Assembly: GCA_913052045.1 (NCBI GenBank)
Contig: CAJXDJ010000048.1
Coordinates: 1-6,684, forward strand
Direction: 5' to 3'
Source: an uncultured Dehalococcoidia bacterium
Lineage (GTDB): Bacteria > Chloroflexota > Dehalococcoidia > Lucifugimonadales > GCA-2712585
Length of the DNA stretch: 6,684 nucleotides
The notes under the pieces are model-generated. The model made no database searches. It saw only the letters and a program-made list of their open reading frames with translations, and was not told where the DNA came from. Below are positions 4,915 to 6,684 of the stretch, piece by piece. Numbering within the stretch: the stretch's first letter is position 1; every line of letters starts with the position of its first letter. Both the position numbers and the translations under genes were made by a program.

Positions 4915-6384
4915 ATGCGAGTGAAACAGACAGCCAACTACAAATGGTTGGTTTTTTTAACCATTGGGTTAGGCACGTTCATGGCTGTGGTTGACCACGG
5001 TAGCATAAATATGGCAATGCCTACGATAGCGGCCGAGTTCAAGACCAATCTTTCTAGAGTCCAGTGGATTTCTCTTGGTTATGCAGTGTCTGTTAGCATT
5101 TTCTTGTTACCCGCTGGTTATTTGGCTGACCGGTTTGGTCGCAAAGAAACCTATGTTGTGGGATTTGTGATCTTTGCTACAGCTGCGGGGTTGGCTGGCT
5201 TTGGCAATAGTGTGCCAATGATTATTGGCCTACGGGCTGTTTCTGCTGTCGGCTCGGCGATGATAATGGCCAACGGAATGGCAATTTTGACAACCGTCTT
5301 TCCGAGAACAGAACGCGGCAAGGTTCTGGGAGCCCACATGACTATTGTTGGGGTGGGGTCGATGTTTGGTCCCGTGGTCGGAGGTCTTTTGGTTGGGGTC
5401 TGGGGATGGAGGTCGGTTTTTTTCCTAAATCCGATTATCGGTTTATTTGCATTGGCAGCTGCGCTCTTAGTGCTCGATCGTCTACAACTCTCACCAGGCA
5501 ATTCTAAAAGAGCTGGAGGTGCCTATGATTGGGCTGGGGCGATATTTTCGGCCTTAACTTTGCTAACTTTTTTGTTGACGATTACCTTTGGAAATTCCCT
5601 AGGGTGGACATCTTTTATTATAATGACGGGCTTTGTAGTTTCGCTGGCTTTGGCCGTTGGGTTTCTGTTATCGGAAAGGCGGGCTGCAGTTCCGATATTA
5701 GATCTAACTCTTTTCAACAACAGGGTTTTTTCAATGGGAATTTTGGCGGGCTTTATAGCTTTTCTGAGCACTGCATCTTTATGGTTCCTGTTGCCGTTTT
5801 ATCTCCAAAATGTTCGTGGGATTGAACCGTCACAGGGGGGGTTAGTCTTGGTCTCCAGTGCTGGGGCTATGGCATTTATGGGAGCGATAGCAGGCCGGTT
5901 ATCTGATCGGTTTGGTTGGAAGCCATTTAATATTGCCGGGCCGATTCTTACAGGGAGTGGTTTGTTGGTAATCTCGCGAGTCGACGGTAGTTCACACCTT
6001 GTTTTGTTGATAGTTGGGTTGATTTTAGTGGGGTTAGGTAATGGCATGTTTCATTCAACAAATCATAGTTCAATCATGGGGGCAGTTAAAACTTCAAGCT
6101 ATGGCATAGTATCGGCGTTCGTGAACCTTAATAGACAAACAGCATCTACTATTGGGCTAGCTATGGCTACAGCTATCGTGGTCGCGACAATGAATGGCGC
6201 TGGGGTAGCCCCAGATTTAACCATGGTGACTGGCACAACTTCAGAGGTTAGTTTAGCGTTTACGAAAGGACTAGGAGCCGCTTACAGCTTAGCAGCAGGG
6301 CTAATGGGAATCGTCGTGGTTGTTTCTATGCTGAAGCCGCAATCAAACAAAGAAACATCCATGCAAAAAGAGGGCAATGCTTAG
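4915..6384 (+). CDS. MFS transporter, DHA2 family (14-helix drug:H+ antiporter type)
   Basis: An inner-membrane secondary transporter, probably exporting small or hydrophobic molecules in exchange for protons. The 489 residues give about 14 hydrophobic segments (roughly 11-29, 50-70, 79-97, 100-122, 138-160, 166-187, 205-226, 232-252, 271-298, 306-326, 338-354, 360-380, 397-425, 450-472). Family marks: acidic D27 in helix 1 (AVVDHGSINMAMPTIAAEF, the DHA2 LD-x-x-x-x-N-x-A-x-P pattern), QWISLGYAV, motif A GYLADRFGRK (68-77), Arg107 of motif B (GLRAVSAVG), antiporter motif C GVGSMFGPVVGG (146-157), and a second motif A copy GRLSDRFGWK (327-336). H28 is unusual, as Thr is common there. EmrB and QacA are better-known relatives; substrate cannot be told. 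No strong Shine-Dalgarno is seen before ATG 4915; a weak AGAAAG lies about 14 bases upstream. The frame stays open after its TAG stop (see separate entry). Confidence 0.92.
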   Translation: MRVKQTANYKWLVFLTIGLGTFMAVVDHGSINMAMPTIAAEFKTNLSRVQWISLGYAVSVSIFLLPAGYLADRFGRKETYVVGFVIFATAAGLAGFGNSVPMIIGLRAVSAVGSAMIMANGMAILTTVFPRTERGKVLGAHMTIVGVGSMFGPVVGGLLVGVWGWRSVFFLNPIIGLFALAAALLVLDRLQLSPGNSKRAGGAYDWAGAIFSALTLLTFLLTITFGNSLGWTSFIIMTGFVVSLALAVGFLLSERRAAVPILDLTLFNNRVFSMGILAGFIAFLSTASLWFLLPFYLQNVRGIEPSQGGLVLVSSAGAMAFMGAIAGRLSDRFGWKPFNIAGPILTGSGLLVISRVDGSSHLVLLIVGLILVGLGNGMFHSTNHSSIMGAVKTSSYGIVSAFVNLNRQTASTIGLAMATAIVVATMNGAGVAPDLTMVTGTTSEVSLAFTKGLGAAYSLAAGLMGIVVVVSMLKPQSNKETSMQKEGNA

Positions 6385-6543
6385 ATCGATGATTGGCCAA
6401 AAATTGCAATTTTTGCAGGTATTATCTATGGGCTAATGTTTGATCTTGTTATTGGTGTAATTTTAGGCGTTACTACTGGACCTTTGACCAGATTAGATTC
6501 TCGTCGACATTTAGTGTCCCGAGGCAGCACTTGTATTAAATAA
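6385..6543 (+). other. Open same-frame stretch after the MFS stop, possible membrane segment
   Basis: Directly after the exporter's TAG (6382-6384) the same frame is open for 52 codons until TAA at 6541-6543. It begins IDDWPKIAIFAGIIYGLMFD and continues with LVIGVILGV, a convincing single membrane helix with a Trp at its border, then a basic tail. There is no standard start codon before the helix; the first in-frame ATG falls inside it. An ATG at 6389 is in another frame that ends after 15 codons, but one extra A in the run at 6399-6403 would join it to the helix frame. Possibilities are a small membrane protein with an unrecognised start, a frameshifted gene, stop-codon readthrough, or chance. 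The final 33 bases overlap the opposing glycerate kinase gene. Confidence 0.3.
6398..6415. repeat. 18-bp perfect palindrome
   Basis: CAAAAATTGCAATTTTTG is a perfect 18-bp palindrome with no spacer, starting 14 bases after the exporter stop. It is AT-rich with a run of T on either strand. It could be a weak bidirectional hairpin between the convergent exporter and glycerate kinase genes or a protein-binding site; it lacks the GC-rich stem of a standard intrinsic terminator. Confidence 0.5.
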
Positions 6544-6684
6544 CCGGAGCGCTCTCTCCGTTGCAGCGGACAATAACTCATAGGTTTGATCTACGCTTTC
6601 TTTCAAAGAAAGAGGGCGATCCAAAATGCAGAAGACGGCGTCTATTCCTTGAGAATATACATCACGATATCCGCTTCCAAGACT
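6511..6684 (-). CDS. Glycerate kinase, C-terminal end (cut by window edge)
   Basis: Only the last 57 codons and a TAA stop (6511-6513) are present. The peptide reads SLGSGYRDVYSQGIDAVFCI then LDRPLSLKESVDQTYELLS and AATERALRLF. The G-I-D-A-V-F-x-I-L-x-x-P-x-S-L-x-E pattern with a closing amphipathic helix is characteristic of the C terminus of type-I glycerate kinases (GlxK/GarK family), which phosphorylate D-glycerate to 2- or 3-phosphoglycerate in the cytosol. The catalytic and ATP-binding parts lie beyond the window, so the exact member cannot be named. It converges on the MFS exporter with 126 bases between the stop codons. Glycerate use would fit small-acid metabolism, but a link to the RraA-like gene is only inference. 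Confidence 0.72.
   Translation of the reverse strand, partial: SLGSGYRDVYSQGIDAVFCILDRPLSLKESVDQTYELLSAATERALRLFNTSAASGH

Noticed and set aside
5151..6047. Minus-strand and shifted frames inside the exporter gene
   Set aside because: They overlap a complete MFS gene with all family motifs; compositions are typical antisense products.

Overview
The window looks like chromosomal DNA from a free-living bacterium. The best guess is a Chloroflexota (SAR202 / Dehalococcoidia-like) genome fragment, probably a contig from environmental DNA. This is inferred from a short lipoprotein with a long Pro/Thr linker and a small beta-sandwich-like end, a small HTH-like protein resembling a family remembered as DUF6027, and a mix of RraA-type aldolase, metal-dependent amidohydrolase and DHA2-type MFS exporter genes. 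No rRNA, tRNA, CRISPR array, transposase or phage gene was seen. Lineage is inference; a marker-gene search would settle it.

Left part (1-1344, minus strand): ribosomal protein bL9 (rplI) is followed downstream by the replicative helicase dnaB, the classical rplI-dnaB pair. DnaB is cut by the window edge. Its last readable residues leave the family consensus exactly where a telomere-like G-rich repeat begins (about 1-27), so the edge may be a repeat-induced assembly break or a real disruption. bL9 carries a long acidic C-terminal tail not found in the standard protein.

Middle (1345-3896): a divergent promoter region with a 6-bp inverted repeat separates rplI from a complete amidohydrolase (plus strand) that keeps every metal ligand of the binuclear-centre family. 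It runs tail-to-tail, with one base between stop codons, into an RraA / HMG-aldolase-like gene (minus strand) in which the usual substrate-binding Arg of the R-D pair is Thr. A small plus-strand gene with an HTH-like segment follows; its start is best placed at 3543 by an internal GGAGG.

Right part (3897-6684): a probable lipoprotein with a 12-bp tandem repeat in its Pro/Thr linker, then a 14-helix DHA2 MFS exporter, then a convergent, truncated glycerate kinase 3' end. After the MFS stop the same frame stays open for 52 codons and encodes a possible membrane segment, and an 18-bp perfect palindrome lies inside it.

Taken together this is housekeeping DNA (replication and ribosome) beside a block of small-molecule catabolism and export genes. 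RraA-type aldolase, amidohydrolase and glycerate kinase could all act on small carbon acids or their conjugates, but they are not in one operon and no shared pathway can be read from the sequence. No gap between supported genes exceeds about 155 bases. I did not find a clear new multi-gene system; the most useful leads are the broken dnaB edge, the acidic bL9 tail, the altered RraA site and the open frame after the exporter.
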